From the NCBI RefSeq assembly GCF_012295575.1, contig NZ_CP051180.1:1612001-1676000 (forward strand): a stretch of DNA of 64,000 nucleotides. Direction: 5' to 3'. A program made the position numbers and the translations under genes. Below the pieces are notes generated by a model. The model saw nothing but the letters and a program-made list of their open reading frames with translations, had not been told where the DNA came from and made no database searches. Origin of the DNA: Ferrimonas lipolytica (GTDB lineage: Bacteria; Pseudomonadota; Gammaproteobacteria; Enterobacterales; Shewanellaceae). Below, in pieces: positions 1 to 8,959 of the stretch. Numbering within the stretch: the first letter of the stretch is position 1; every line of letters starts with the position of its first letter.

Positions 1-752
1 GTATCTTAGTTGAATACTCTGAGTACGAAGACGCCAAGCGCACTAACAGAGAGAACATGCAGCTTATCATTCAGGTACTTGTTGGTATCTGGTTGATTAT
101 CGGCTTGGCATTTCACTTGGCATCCGTTGGTTTGATCGGCTTGTCTGTAATCATCCTTTGTACTGCATTCAACGGCATCATTGATGAACACTCATTGGGT
201 AAGGCATTTGAAGAGGCACTGCCATTCACTGCGTTACTGGCAGTGTTCTTCGCTGTTGTCGGTGTGATCATCGATCAAGGTTTGTTTACTCCAGTAATTA
301 ACTGGGTACTGACCTTCGAAGGTAACATGCAGGCGGTGATGTTCTATCTCGCCAATGGTGTCCTGTCGATGGTATCGGATAACGTATTCGTTGGTACTGT
401 TTACATCAACGAAGTTAAGGCTGCGTTGATTTCCGGTAAGATCACCGTTGAGCAGTTTGAAACCTTAGCCGTTGCGATTAATACTGGTACTAACCTACCG
501 TCCGTGGCTACTCCAAACGGTCAAGCGGCGTTCCTGTTCTTGCTAACTTCAGCATTGGCACCGCTAATCCGTCTGTCTTACGGCCGCATGGTGATTCTGG
601 CACTGCCTTACACCATCGTACTGACTCTGGTTGGTCTGGTAATGATCCAATCTGGATTCCTAGAATACGCTACCCACATGATGCATCACGCTGGTTTGAT
701 CATTACACCCGATCATCTTCCTGCAACACCAGGAATGAGCAGCGGCCATTAA
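1..752 (+). CDS. nhaB: Na+/H+ antiporter NhaB, C-terminal part (cut by window start)
   Basis: The frame is open from base 3 to the stop at 752, so the 5' part of the gene lies outside the window. About 250 residues are visible. They are strongly hydrophobic with several membrane segments, and they carry the conserved loop with [16 protein letters not shown] and [17 protein letters not shown], which I recognise as NhaB. This family exchanges sodium for protons across the inner membrane and supports sodium and pH homeostasis, as expected for a marine organism. The tail is histidine-rich (THMMHH). An intrinsic terminator follows directly. Internal ATGs such as the one at 57 are not the start, because the frame continues upstream. 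Confidence 0.9.
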   Translation, partial: ILVEYSEYEDAKRTNRENMQLIIQVLVGIWLIIGLAFHLASVGLIGLSVIILCTAFNGIIDEHSLGKAFEEALPFTALLAVFFAVVGVIIDQGLFTPVINWVLTFEGNMQAVMFYLANGVLSMVSDNVFVGTVYINEVKAALISGKITVEQFETLAVAINTGTNLPSVATPNGQAAFLFLLTSALAPLIRLSYGRMVILALPYTIVLTLVGLVMIQSGFLEYATHMMHHAGLIITPDHLPATPGMSSGH

Positions 753-775
753 TAACGGTTACGTTAAGTATCTTT

Positions 776-802
776 AAAGGCACCTATTGGTGCCTTTTTT
801 TT
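776..802 (+). terminator. Intrinsic terminator of nhaB
   Basis: The inverted repeat AAAGGCACC / GGTGCCTTT with a 4-nt loop is followed by a run of T. The T run is the insertion point of the adjacent mobile element: T8 stands on its left and T7G on its right. Confidence 0.9.
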
Positions 803-962
803 AGCTGTATTGTAGCTAGCTGTTGAAGCTTGTCTTAAGCCTTAGGTCGCAGTCCAAAGCGGCAAAAGATAAACGGCGGTTGTGCTTTACCCTTGTATCA
901 AAACTCGCCTTACCTGAGCTTTAACCGTATTAGAAGAAACTACACTTAATTATTACACAGCC
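803..962 (-). mobile_element. MITE-like element, copy A (internally deleted, 160 bp)
   Basis: Both ends match the family. It starts agctgtat-tgtagctagctgttgaag and ends ctacacttaattattacacagcc. The interior has lost two blocks compared with full copies. One deletion joins two GCCTT sequences; the other removes the hairpin after cagtccaaa. Flanks are TTTTTTTT on the left and TTTTTTTG on the right, consistent with an 8-bp target duplication with one mismatch. It sits in the T tract of the nhaB terminator. Orientation is called minus because the GGCTGTGTACCAA end is on the right. Confidence 0.8.
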
Positions 963-1031
963 TTTTTTTGCCTGTTGGCCGATTGACGCTGTTACACTAA
1001 ATGTACGTTTCGATTACATATTTTATTTGCC

Positions 1032-1556
1032 ATGCTCAACAAGTTGTTTCGATTTAGCCACCAACGCATAAGTTGGTTACTTCTCGCCGCTACTGCTATT
1101 GCGCTGTTTGTCACAGCCCTGTGGTTTCAACACTACCAACATCTCGAACCATGCTTATTATGTGTCTATATCCGAGTTGCAGTGGTAGGGATATTGTTAG
1201 CCGCACTCGTGGGAGTAGTGTCACCACAACAAAGTGCATTGAGACTAACTGGCCTCGCGATATGGATAGTCAGTGCGCTGTGGGGATTACAACAGTCATT
1301 TGTTTTGGTAGAGAAACAATCCGGACAAGCGCCAACAACTCTGTTTGGTAACACCTGCGACTACATACCTAACTTTCCAAATTGGATGCCGTTACATGAG
1401 TGGCTGCCGGAGTTGTTTCAACCAAGGGGTCAATGCGGCGATGAAGCATGGCAATGGCTAGGAGTTACCATGGCGCAATGGATGGTTATCGCATTTAGCG
1501 TCTACCTGATTGCCGCTCTTGTGATTTCAATATCCCAGCTGGCTCGGAACCGATAA
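1032..1556 (+). CDS. dsbB: Disulfide bond formation protein DsbB
   Basis: This 174-residue inner-membrane protein has four predicted membrane segments. It carries the first redox pair in EPCLLC (about residues 40-45) and a second pair in the periplasmic loop, NTCDY and RGQCGDE. These are the hallmarks of DsbB, which reoxidises periplasmic DsbA and passes electrons to quinones. The length matches the family (E. coli 176). It is a single gene with its own terminator, downstream of nhaB as in several related genomes. Confidence 0.95.
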   Translation: MLNKLFRFSHQRISWLLLAATAIALFVTALWFQHYQHLEPCLLCVYIRVAVVGILLAALVGVVSPQQSALRLTGLAIWIVSALWGLQQSFVLVEKQSGQAPTTLFGNTCDYIPNFPNWMPLHEWLPELFQPRGQCGDEAWQWLGVTMAQWMVIAFSVYLIAALVISISQLARNR

Positions 1557-1557
1557 T

Positions 1558-1586
1558 AAAAACGCCGACATTTCGTCGGCGTTTTG
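1558..1586. terminator. Terminator between dsbB and ycgN
   Basis: The stem AAAACGCCGAC / GTCGGCGTTTT has a short loop and T-rich sequence on the dsbB side, with an A run on the other strand. It probably serves both convergent genes. Confidence 0.85.
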
Positions 1587-1595
1587 TTGTTGCTA

Positions 1596-2057
1596 TTAGT
1601 CTAGATCGGCTGCTGGCCAATGAGCAATGCAACCGATCAAGATGTCACTTTCAGTGCCAACATCATCTTCATTTAGCACCTTGTTACGGATAGACATTCC
1701 CGCCGCGTGCATTGCTGACTGATTGCCAGTAATCAGCGGGTGCCAGCTTGGCAAATCGCGTCCTTCATGAAGACGACGATAAGCACAGCTTGGTGGAAAC
1801 CAGTACAATTCGTCTAGGTTCTCAATCGAAACTTTGTGGCAGTCCGGCACATACTTAAACCGCTGCGGATACTTTTTACACTGACAGCTCTTATGATTTA
1901 ACAATTTGCAGGCGACGTTGGTGAAATACACCTCTTCGGTATCGTCATCGATCAACTTGTTAAGACAACACTTACCACAACCGTCACAGAGTGACTCCCA
2001 CTCCTGCTCGGACATATCCTGCAGTGGTTTGCGCCAGAATGGCTTTGTATCGGTCAT
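1596..2057 (-). CDS. ycgN: YcgN family (UPF0260) cysteine-cluster protein
   Basis: This 153-residue protein has a cysteine-rich motif CDGCGKCC near residue 23-30 and further cysteines in [14 protein letters not shown] and PDCHKV. The pattern is that of the YkgJ/UPF0260 zinc- or iron-chelating family. I set the start at [12 protein letters not shown]; the open frame extends 46 codons further up, but that stretch is not family-like. Biochemical role is unknown. It is followed on this strand by the shared dsbB terminator and preceded by mltB and ycgL, the arrangement around ycgL/ycgM/ycgN near min in enteric relatives. Confidence 0.88.
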   Translation of the reverse strand: MTDTKPFWRKPLQDMSEQEWESLCDGCGKCCLNKLIDDDTEEVYFTNVACKLLNHKSCQCKKYPQRFKYVPDCHKVSIENLDELYWFPPSCAYRRLHEGRDLPSWHPLITGNQSAMHAAGMSIRNKVLNEDDVGTESDILIGCIAHWPAADLD

Positions 2058-2193
2058 TGGTATCTCTGGTGGTTGTACATAAGGGCGGCGATTATAGCCA
2101 AAATAGGAAGCCGCTTCAGCGTTAACAATCCCACATTGATAAGTCGGTAGTGATTTTGTGAGTGATGACGTCGCGTTAGCACAATTTTCCAAC

Positions 2194-2221
2194 AAAAAGG
2201 GTGGACTAAAGCCACCCTTTT
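2194..2221 (-). terminator. Terminator of the mltB-like gene
   Basis: Inverted repeat AAAGGGTGG / CCACCCTTT; on the minus strand it ends in a T run. It separates the transglycosylase gene from ycgN. Confidence 0.8.
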
Positions 2222-2237
2222 AGTTGCGATACGGCGA

Positions 2238-3203
2238 TTAGATTTCGAATTTTATCCGGTCAGATAAATAACCAACTGCCACCGCAAAGTAGTTGCTGCG
2301 GTTCCAGCGCATCAATGCATCATAATTTGAGTAGGCAAGATAAACTCGGCCTGACGCATCATCGGGAAAGACTAAAGAGGCGTTAATATCACGGCTAGGT
2401 AAATCTTTGCCATCCCAGCGACGAACCCCTAACTGTTGCCATTGCGCCAAGGTTTTCTTAACCTTGAGGCCACGATCTGCCTCAGCGATATCTGCGGTCA
2501 GTTTAACTTGTCGAGCCCAGGTAACATCATCGTTCCAACCAACCGAAGCCAAATAGTTTGCTGCCGAAGCAAACACATCCGGTAAAGTACCCCAAATATC
2601 TTTGCGACCATCACCGTCATAATCCTCAGCAAAGCTTAAAAATGAGGTCGGCATAAATTGGGTTTGTCCCATAGCCCCGGCCCACGAGCCTTTCATTTTA
2701 TCGGCGCTAATGTGGCCATCATCGATAATCTTCAGTGCCGAGAACAGCTGCTTCTTAAAGAACTCCTCGCGGCGGCCATCGTAGGCTAGCGATGCGGTAG
2801 CACCAATAACCGAATAGTTACCGGTATAACTGCCAAAATTGGTCTCAATTCCCCATAACGCCACGATAAAGCGAGGCTGAACCCCGTACTTAGCGCCAAC
2901 CTCTTGAAGCAAGGTTTCATGCTGCCTGTAGAGTTTAATTGCTTTGTCCACTTTCCACTGCGGAACAGCCTGCGGCAGATAGGTATCAAGCGTTTTCTTT
3001 TTCTCTGGCTGGTTCTTATCTGCAGCGATAGCGCGTTTAAACAACTTGATATCAGCAAAAGCTGAATCAATAGTAGCCTGAGACACCCCTTTTTCTGATG
3101 CTTCAACTTTCAGGGTTTCTACGTAGTCAGCAAACTCAACTTGCTGAGCACCTACAGTGGCGTTAAATAACAGGCCAGTAGCCAATAAAGTCCTTGTTAA
3201 CAT
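2238..3203 (-). CDS. Lytic murein transglycosylase, MltB type
   Basis: A 321-residue exported protein: the N-terminus MLTRTLLATGLLFNATVGA is a signal peptide without an obvious lipobox cysteine, so it is likely periplasmic rather than a lipoprotein. The catalytic glutamate is in VALWGIETNFGSYTG, followed by SWAGAMGQTQFMPTSF and EDYDGDGRKDIWGTLPDVFASAANYL, all diagnostic of the MltB/SltB family that cleaves glycan strands to 1,6-anhydromuropeptides. The C-terminus NYDALMRWNRSNYFAVAVGYLSD is also typical. It lies directly downstream of ycgL, 16 bp away, so they are probably co-transcribed. Confidence 0.92.
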   Translation of the reverse strand: MLTRTLLATGLLFNATVGAQQVEFADYVETLKVEASEKGVSQATIDSAFADIKLFKRAIAADKNQPEKKKTLDTYLPQAVPQWKVDKAIKLYRQHETLLQEVGAKYGVQPRFIVALWGIETNFGSYTGNYSVIGATASLAYDGRREEFFKKQLFSALKIIDDGHISADKMKGSWAGAMGQTQFMPTSFLSFAEDYDGDGRKDIWGTLPDVFASAANYLASVGWNDDVTWARQVKLTADIAEADRGLKVKKTLAQWQQLGVRRWDGKDLPSRDINASLVFPDDASGRVYLAYSNYDALMRWNRSNYFAVAVGYLSDRIKFEI

Positions 3204-3219
3204 GGCGTCCTCATCGTTG

Positions 3220-3513
3220 TTATTTTATTGGGTTGGCATCCAATCCGTTATCTTTTCTATGCTGTTTTAGCAAATCTTCTTCCGGCGGTGGCAATTGCAA
3301 AAAGAAGCCTTTCTCATCGAGTTCAGACTTTAACTTGTTTAGATCAACGTTGGCCAATTTGGTCAACTTAATCATTGGCAGCAGCATAACAAATTTAGGA
3401 ACGCCAAAAATATCCATCAGCGGTTGTGGAACACTCGAGAAATCGTCTCGTTTGTTAACATAAAGATAGGTTTCGGCCTTTTTGCTGCTTTTATATACTG
3501 CACAAATCATCAT
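3220..3513 (-). CDS. ycgL: YcgL domain protein
   Basis: This 97-residue protein begins (M)MICAVYKSSKKAETYLYV and contains PLMDIFGVPKFVMLLP, the conserved core of the YcgL (UPF0745) family. Function is not established. It is divergent from minC, which is its usual neighbour in gammaproteobacteria. Two consecutive ATG codons occur at 3513 and 3510, and I cannot choose between them. Confidence 0.9.
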   Translation of the reverse strand: MMICAVYKSSKKAETYLYVNKRDDFSSVPQPLMDIFGVPKFVMLLPMIKLTKLANVDLNKLKSELDEKGFFLQLPPPEEDLLKQHRKDNGLDANPIK

Positions 3514-3637
3514 TATTAGAATTAATATCTTTACAAGAGTCTTGCGAATTAGGATGCTGCCACTATAACATGCAATTCTATAAATAGAATCCCGCGAAGG
3601 CTGCCAAAGCCGTTGTATATAGAGGTTTCAAGGCATC

Positions 3638-4300
3638 ATGGACGCCACTGCTATCCAATTTAAAGGGGGTGGATTTACCCTGTCAGTATTATCTCTGGCT
3701 GGTTCAGATCTGACCTCACTGCAACATCAACTATCTACCCATATTCAACGTGCCCCCAAACTGTTTGCGCAGATGCCGGTGGTACTTGAACTTAATCGCT
3801 TGTGTGCATCCATTTCGGTTACCGCTGTTATTGATATGGCTCGAAGCGCTGGCTTAGCACCAATGGCACTTCAGGCCGATCAACATGCGCACCAACAACA
3901 AGCCGCGGACATAGGTTTACCACTATTCAAGCATGGACGTAGCCAAACCAACAAAATCGTACCTGCAAGAGTAATTGAGCGCCCTATTCGCTCGGGTCAA
4001 CAAATTTACGCCGAAGGCGGCGATCTCATAGTTCTTGGTGCAGTAGGTGCAGGGGCTGAGGTGGTTGCGGACGGTAATATCCATATTTTCGGAGCAATGC
4101 GCGGCCGCGCCTTCGCCGGTGCTAATGGCATGACTGATGCTCGGATCTTCTGCCACAACCAGCAGGCAGAACTGCTATCAATCGCCGGCACCTACCAACT
4201 TACTGACCAAATTGCTGCTGAGTACTGGGCCAAACCAGTCATGCTGACCCTGCAGGATCAGCAACTCATTCATCAACCTTTGCAGTTCGGTAAAAACTAG
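3638..4300 (+). CDS. minC: Septum site-determining protein MinC
   Basis: This 220-residue protein has an N-terminal MinC_N domain (FKGGGFTLSVLSL..) and a C-terminal beta-helix domain with YAEGGDLIVLGAVGAGAEVVADGNIHIFGAMRGRAFAGANG, followed by QAELLSIAGTYQLTDQI. MinC blocks FtsZ assembly away from mid-cell when recruited to the membrane by MinD. It is the first gene of minCDE, with minD 14 bp downstream. Confidence 0.97.
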   Translation: MDATAIQFKGGGFTLSVLSLAGSDLTSLQHQLSTHIQRAPKLFAQMPVVLELNRLCASISVTAVIDMARSAGLAPMALQADQHAHQQQAADIGLPLFKHGRSQTNKIVPARVIERPIRSGQQIYAEGGDLIVLGAVGAGAEVVADGNIHIFGAMRGRAFAGANGMTDARIFCHNQQAELLSIAGTYQLTDQIAAEYWAKPVMLTLQDQQLIHQPLQFGKN

Positions 4301-4314
4301 AAGACAAAAATTAT

Positions 4315-5127
4315 ATGTCCAAAATCATTGTTGTTACTTCAGGAAAAGGCGGTGTAGGCAAAACCACTACGTCCGCATCTATCTCTATGGGCCTTGCCCA
4401 ACGCGGCTATCGCACCGTGGTTATCGACTTCGATATCGGTTTGCGTAACTTAGACTTGATCCTTGGCTGCGAACGTCGAGTGGTCTACGACTTTGTTAAC
4501 GTCATTCGTGGCGAAGCCAACATTAATCAAACCCTGATTAAAGATAAACGCTGCGACAAGTTATTCATTTTGCCCGCCTCCCAAACTCGTGACAAAGACG
4601 CCCTTACCCAAAGCGGTGTTGGTGCAGTGTTAGAGCAGTTAAAAGAGCAGTTCGACTTCATCATCTGTGACAGCCCAGCAGGGATCGAACACGGTGCGAT
4701 GATGGCACTCTACTTTGCTGACGAAGCCATCGTTACGACTAACCCCGAAGTGTCGTCAGTACGAGACAGTGATCGTATTCTCGGCATGCTACAAAGCCGT
4801 TCTAAACGCGCTGAACAGAACCTTGAGCCGGTAAAAGAACACCTGCTGCTAACTCGGTACTCCCCAGAGCGCGTTGCCAACGATGAGATGTTGAGCCTCG
4901 ATGACGTAGAAGATATCTTGGCTATTCCTGTACTGGGAGTAATTCCTGAGTGTGGTTCGGTGCTAAACTCATCAAACCAAGGCCAACCAGTGGTCATGAG
5001 CCCAGATAGCCCTGCGGGGCAAGCGTACAATGACGCTATCGAGCGGTTACTAGGTAATGAAAAGCCGATGCGCTTTCTAGATATCGAGAAAAAGGGTTGG
5101 TTCCAAAAATTGTTTGGAGGGAAATAA
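4315..5127 (+). CDS. minD: Septum site-determining ATPase MinD
   Basis: This 270-residue ParA/MinD ATPase has the deviant Walker A motif SGKGGVGKTTTSA at residue 9, a switch region with DFDIGLRNLDL, and IICDSPAGIEHGA. The C-terminal amphipathic helix (KKGWFQKLFGGK) is the membrane-targeting sequence. It binds membrane with ATP, recruits MinC, and is stimulated by MinE to oscillate. The length equals E. coli MinD. It is co-transcribed with minC and minE; minE starts 3 bp after its stop. Confidence 0.98.
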   Translation: MSKIIVVTSGKGGVGKTTTSASISMGLAQRGYRTVVIDFDIGLRNLDLILGCERRVVYDFVNVIRGEANINQTLIKDKRCDKLFILPASQTRDKDALTQSGVGAVLEQLKEQFDFIICDSPAGIEHGAMMALYFADEAIVTTNPEVSSVRDSDRILGMLQSRSKRAEQNLEPVKEHLLLTRYSPERVANDEMLSLDDVEDILAIPVLGVIPECGSVLNSSNQGQPVVMSPDSPAGQAYNDAIERLLGNEKPMRFLDIEKKGWFQKLFGGK

Positions 5128-5130
5128 ACA

Positions 5131-5385
5131 ATGGCACTGTTAGATTACTTTAAGCGGACTAAGCCAAAAGCGAGCGCACAAACAGCCAAGGAACGGTTGC
5201 AGGTTATCGTCGCACATGAACGCAGCCAGCGTGACGGCCCAGATTACTTACCGGCGTTGAAACAGGACATCCTACAAGTGATAAGCAAGTACGTGGATAT
5301 CGATCCAGAAGACCTGCACTTCAACATCGAGCACACCGACAACAACTTGTCAGTGCTGGAGCTGAACGCCAACTTACCTAAGTAA
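5131..5385 (+). CDS. minE: Cell division topological specificity factor MinE
   Basis: This 84-residue protein starts MALLDYFKRTKPKASAQTAKERLQVIVAHER, the membrane-contacting and MinD-binding segment, followed by the dimeric topological specificity domain (ISKYVDIDPEDLHFNIEHTDNNLSVLELN). It stimulates MinD ATPase and confines MinC action to the poles. It is the last gene of the operon. Its own terminator is now separated from it by mobile element copy B. Confidence 0.97.
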   Translation: MALLDYFKRTKPKASAQTAKERLQVIVAHERSQRDGPDYLPALKQDILQVISKYVDIDPEDLHFNIEHTDNNLSVLELNANLPK

Positions 5386-5419
5386 CTGCTCGTTATCACA
5401 AGCATTATTAAAATAAAAA

Positions 5420-5673
5420 GGCTGTGTACCAACTAAGTGTTGTTCTTTCCAATGCTGTTAAAGCACCGGCTAGGCTAGTTTTGGTACAAGGGGAAAGCAC
5501 TACCGCCGTTGATCTTCTGCCGCATTGGAGCAGTCCAGCGAAGCGTTTTGGACGGCGACCTAAGGAAGGGGGATTCCAAAGGGGGCGGAGCTCCCCTACC
5601 CCCCCTGAAGAGTGCTGCAATCGGTAGAGCCGAAGGCTTGATATAAACTTCAACACTTAACTACGACACAGCC
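5420..5673 (+). mobile_element. MITE-like element, copy B (254 bp)
   Basis: It begins GGCTGTGTACCAAC-TAAGTGTTG and ends TAACTACGACACAGCC. The flanking 8-bp duplication AATAAAAA is perfect (5412-5419 and 5674-5681). The central part is shortened compared with full copies. It inserted between minE and the terminator hairpin, inside the A tract that forms the T tract for transcription arriving from fadD on the minus strand. Confidence 0.92.
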
Positions 5674-5677
5674 AATA

Positions 5678-5706
5678 AAAAGGGAGCCTTATGGCTCCCT
5701 TTGTTG
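5678..5706. terminator. Terminator shared by minE and fadD
   Basis: Stem AGGGAGCC / GGCTCCCT with loop TTAT. T-rich sequence follows on the plus strand, and TTTTTATT follows on the minus strand. It is bracketed by two mobile element copies, B and C. Confidence 0.85.
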
Positions 5707-5724
5707 TTGCGGGTTATTACTTAA

Positions 5725-5941
5725 GGCTGTGTACCAACTTAATGTTGTTCTTTCCAATGCTGTTAAAGCGAAGGCTAGGTGAGTGTTGATATAACGGTAA
5801 AGCACAACCGCCATTGATCTTTTGCCACATTTGGAGCAGTCCCGCGAAGCGTTTTGGACTGCGACCTAACCCCTTAAGATTACTGCAATTGGTAGAGCCG
5901 AAGGCTTGTTATAAGCCTCAACACGTAACTGTGACAAAGCC
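5725..5941 (+). mobile_element. MITE-like element, copy C (217 bp)
   Basis: It begins GGCTGTGTACCAACTTAATG and ends TGTGACAAAGCC. The flanking duplication TTACTTAA is perfect (5717-5724 and 5942-5949). The centre, including the GGGGAGCTTCGCCCC hairpin, is missing. It lies only 52 bp after copy B and 14 bp before the fadD stop. Confidence 0.92.
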
Positions 5942-5954
5942 TTACTTAACCCTA

Positions 5955-7622
5955 TTATGCGGCATTCTCTTCTCGCAGTGCACGGCGCAATATTTTACCC
6001 ACGTTCGTTTTCGGTAACTCATCTCTGAATTCGATATGGCGTGGCACCTTATAGGCGGTTAGATGCTCGCGGCAGTGAGCGACAAGCTCCTCTTTAGAAA
6101 GGGAATCATCATTCCTCACCACGACGATTTTCACTACCTCACCGGCACGCTCGTCGGGCACGCCAATTGCGGCTACCTCGACTACGCTATCGTGCATTAC
6201 CACGACGTCTTCAATCTCATTAGGGAACACGTTAAATCCGGATACTAAGATCATATCTTTCTTGCGGTCAACAATGGTGAAGTAACCGTCGTCGCTCATT
6301 ACTCCGATGTCACCGGTCGATAGCCAACCATCCTTGAGCACCTCAGCGGTTGCATCTGGACGTTGCCAATAACCAGCCATCACCTGTGGCCCCTTAATCT
6401 GGATCTCACCACGCTCACCCGGAGCAGTTGGATCGCCGAGTTCATCCACTAAGCGCATCTGTGTCGAAGGGATAGGCAAACCAATGGTGCCGTCGTAGCC
6501 TGATGCATTGTGTGGTGAGAACGACGCACCAGGCGAGGATTCGGTTAGGCCATAGCCTTCTAATAAACGGCTGCCAGTGACCGACTGCCACTTCTCTGCC
6601 ACTGCACGCTGTACAGCCATACCACCACCAAGAGCCAAGCGCAGCTCTTTGAAATCAACCAGTTCAAATCCCGGTGTATTCAATAACCCATTAAACAGGG
6701 TGTTTACCCCAGTGATGGCGGTAAAGCGGTTACTTTGCAACGTTTTAACAAAGGCTGGCATATCACGAGGGTTGGTGATCAATAGGTTACAACCACCAAT
6801 TTTCATAAACATCAGGCAGTTAGCCGTTAATGCAAAGATATGGTAGAGCGGTAAAGCGGTAATCACTACCTCATCTTCGCCAAGCATATCATCGCCCATA
6901 TAAGCACAAACCTGCTCTAGGTTTGCTACTAGGTTACGGTGGATCAGAACTGCTCCCTTAGAAACACCAGTGGTACCACCGGTGTATTGTAAGAAGGCAA
7001 TATCAGAGCCAGTCACCTCAGGCCGTGAATATGGCATGCTAGTGCCAGCAGCGAGCACTTGGCGAAATGGTACGCTCTGCGGTAACGAAAAGGTAGGAAC
7101 CATCTTTTTAACGCGTTTAACCACAAAATTAACGATACTGCGCTTTGGCCACGCCAACATATCGCCAAGTTCGGTAAGAATGACATTCTTAACTGGGGTG
7201 TGCTCAATCACACCTGCCAGCGTATCGGCAAAGTTGGCAACAATAACAATGGTTGTGGCACCGGAGTCTTTCAGTTGGTGCTCAAGTTCGCGAGCAGTAT
7301 AGAGTGGGTTAACGTTAACCACCACTAGCCCGGCACGGAGTACACCAAACAGTGCAACTGGATACTGCAATAAATTGGGCATCATTAGCGCAACCCGATC
7401 GCCCTTTTTCAACCCAAGCTTATGTTGAAGGTAGGCAGCAAACGCCTTAGATTGTTGATCTAGCTCTCGATAGCTAAGCACCTGACCCATATTTGAAAAT
7501 GCGGGCTTGTCGCTGTAGTCCGAAATGCACTGCTCTAGCAGATCTACCAGCGAGTTGTATTTGTCCGGATCGATTTCATGGGGTACATCTTCGGGATAGC
7601 TCTTGAGCCAGGGAAAATCCAT
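5955..7622 (-). CDS. fadD: Long-chain-fatty-acid--CoA ligase FadD (copy 1)
   Basis: This 555-residue AMP-forming acyl-CoA synthetase has the ATP/AMP signature [66 protein letters not shown] and the C-terminal lysine motif [11 protein letters not shown]. It activates imported long-chain fatty acids for beta-oxidation at the inner membrane. The length is close to E. coli FadD (561). It has its own upstream region with a PsrA-type palindrome. A second, closely similar ligase lies beyond rnd. Confidence 0.95.
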   Translation of the reverse strand: MDFPWLKSYPEDVPHEIDPDKYNSLVDLLEQCISDYSDKPAFSNMGQVLSYRELDQQSKAFAAYLQHKLGLKKGDRVALMMPNLLQYPVALFGVLRAGLVVVNVNPLYTARELEHQLKDSGATTIVIVANFADTLAGVIEHTPVKNVILTELGDMLAWPKRSIVNFVVKRVKKMVPTFSLPQSVPFRQVLAAGTSMPYSRPEVTGSDIAFLQYTGGTTGVSKGAVLIHRNLVANLEQVCAYMGDDMLGEDEVVITALPLYHIFALTANCLMFMKIGGCNLLITNPRDMPAFVKTLQSNRFTAITGVNTLFNGLLNTPGFELVDFKELRLALGGGMAVQRAVAEKWQSVTGSRLLEGYGLTESSPGASFSPHNASGYDGTIGLPIPSTQMRLVDELGDPTAPGERGEIQIKGPQVMAGYWQRPDATAEVLKDGWLSTGDIGVMSDDGYFTIVDRKKDMILVSGFNVFPNEIEDVVVMHDSVVEVAAIGVPDERAGEVVKIVVVRNDDSLSKEELVAHCREHLTAYKVPRHIEFRDELPKTNVGKILRRALREENAA

Positions 7623-7671
7623 TTTGCCTCCTGTCTGGCGATCGGTGCCAGTGCATTATTCTTATCGTTAT

Positions 7672-7685
7672 CAAACGAATGTTTG
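7672..7685. promoter_or_regulatory. Putative PsrA operator upstream of fadD
   Basis: The palindrome CAAACGAATGTTTG fits the PsrA consensus (G/C)AAAC-N(2-4)-GTTT(G/C) known for fatty-acid degradation genes in Shewanella and Pseudomonas. It ends 50 bp before the fadD start, where a repressor would cover a promoter. The assignment is by motif only; the psrA gene is not in the window. Confidence 0.65.
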
Positions 7686-7797
7686 AACTTCTTGACTACT
7701 CGATTGTGTGATCGACACCAAAGAAATGCAACCTTTGTGAATCAACGTTAGCGTTAAATGGATAACGACAGGGCTTTAATCCATTGGTATAAAATTT

Positions 7798-7832
7798 GGC
7801 AAAAAAAAAGAGAAGCCGAGGCTTCTCTTGTT
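7798..7832 (-). terminator. Terminator of the fadD2-rnd operon
   Basis: Stem AGAGAAGCC / GGCTTCTCT with a 2-nt loop; on the minus strand it is followed by nine T. It lies 15 bp after the rnd stop. Confidence 0.9.
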
Positions 7833-7846
7833 TTTGAGTCTTTATT

Positions 7847-8959
7847 CTATCTAAGTGATAGTTTCGATAAGGTGTCGGAAGATAATTCACCTCGCCAACC
7901 GATTAAGATCTCTGGCAAGTTACCCTCGCAACCACGCCATACATAACTGACGTATTGGCTAACCAACTTCTTAGAAGCCAAAAATTCAGGCTGAACCTGA
8001 TGCTCCTTGGCCAAGTTCTGCATAACCACCCTAACTTCGGCTACCGCCTCACGATAATCCGGATCAAGTGCGGTCGGATCGATTGGCTCAGGCGGATTGT
8101 TTAGGTCAGCACGACTGATGGCACCAAGCATTGACTTGCCGTAGCGTTGCAGTGTGCGTGGGTCTAGGCCTTCCAAACGCTCAAGATAAGCCAATGAACG
8201 AGGTGCATGCTTAGCAAGGTTGAGCAACACCGCATCCTTAACCACAAAACCAAGTGCAAGATCTTTACGCTGCGCCACTTCCAAACGCCACGCTGCCAAA
8301 GACTTCAATACCGCCAGCTGGTTTGGTCGAAGTTGCCATCCGTTTTTGACCTTGAGGTAGGCTTTTTCTGGCTGTTCCGGGTCGAGTCGGCCACGACAGG
8401 CACGTTCACCTTCTTGCCAAACCCAATCCAATCGACCCATCTCTTCGATCGCAGCATGCATCTGCGGGAAGATTTGATACAGATAAAACACGTCTGCGGC
8501 AGCGTACTCAAGCTGGGTTTGTCGCAACGGACGCGCTAACCAATCGGTGCGGGACTCGCCTTTATCCAGCTCAATATCGGTGTAATGCTGAATCAATTTG
8601 CCATAACCCATCGCCGGACCAAGGTTAAGCAAAACTCCCGCTACCTGAGAATCAAACAACGGTTTAGGCACTACCCCACCGCGCTGAGCAAAGATCTCAA
8701 GATCCTCACTTCCACTGTGCAATACCTTGATTACCGATTCGTCACTAAGCAGCTCCCAGAATGGCGACATATCATCAATCGCTAACGGGTCGATAAGTGC
8801 CAGCGTGGTGCCGTTATAAAGTTGGATCAAACCTAGTTGAGCGTAGTAGGTACGAGTACGCACAAACTCGGTATCGATCGCGACATAGTCACCTAGACGG
8901 GTCTCATCACATACCTCAGCCAAACCGGCATCACTATCAATCCAATGCCACTGCATCAT
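7847..8959 (-). CDS. rnd: Ribonuclease D
   Basis: This 370-residue protein has a DEDDy 3'-5' exonuclease domain: [16 protein letters not shown] (Exo I), [12 protein letters not shown] (Exo II) and the region [15 protein letters not shown] (Exo III), then HRDC domains ([37 protein letters not shown]). RNase D trims 3' ends of tRNA precursors and other stable RNAs. Length agrees with E. coli (375). Its start overlaps the fadD2 stop by 4 bp, so it is translationally coupled to fadD2. Confidence 0.95.
   Translation of the reverse strand: MMQWHWIDSDAGLAEVCDETRLGDYVAIDTEFVRTRTYYAQLGLIQLYNGTTLALIDPLAIDDMSPFWELLSDESVIKVLHSGSEDLEIFAQRGGVVPKPLFDSQVAGVLLNLGPAMGYGKLIQHYTDIELDKGESRTDWLARPLRQTQLEYAAADVFYLYQIFPQMHAAIEEMGRLDWVWQEGERACRGRLDPEQPEKAYLKVKNGWQLRPNQLAVLKSLAAWRLEVAQRKDLALGFVVKDAVLLNLAKHAPRSLAYLERLEGLDPRTLQRYGKSMLGAISRADLNNPPEPIDPTALDPDYREAVAEVRVVMQNLAKEHQVQPEFLASKKLVSQYVSYVWRGCEGNLPEILIGWRGELSSDTLSKLSLR

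Noticed and set aside
5424-5627. A reading frame starting GTG inside the left end of the element (MYQLSVVLSN...) recurs in several copies
   Set aside because: It is frameshifted or stopped in copies such as E and H and has no ribosome site. The similarity follows from the repeat DNA itself.
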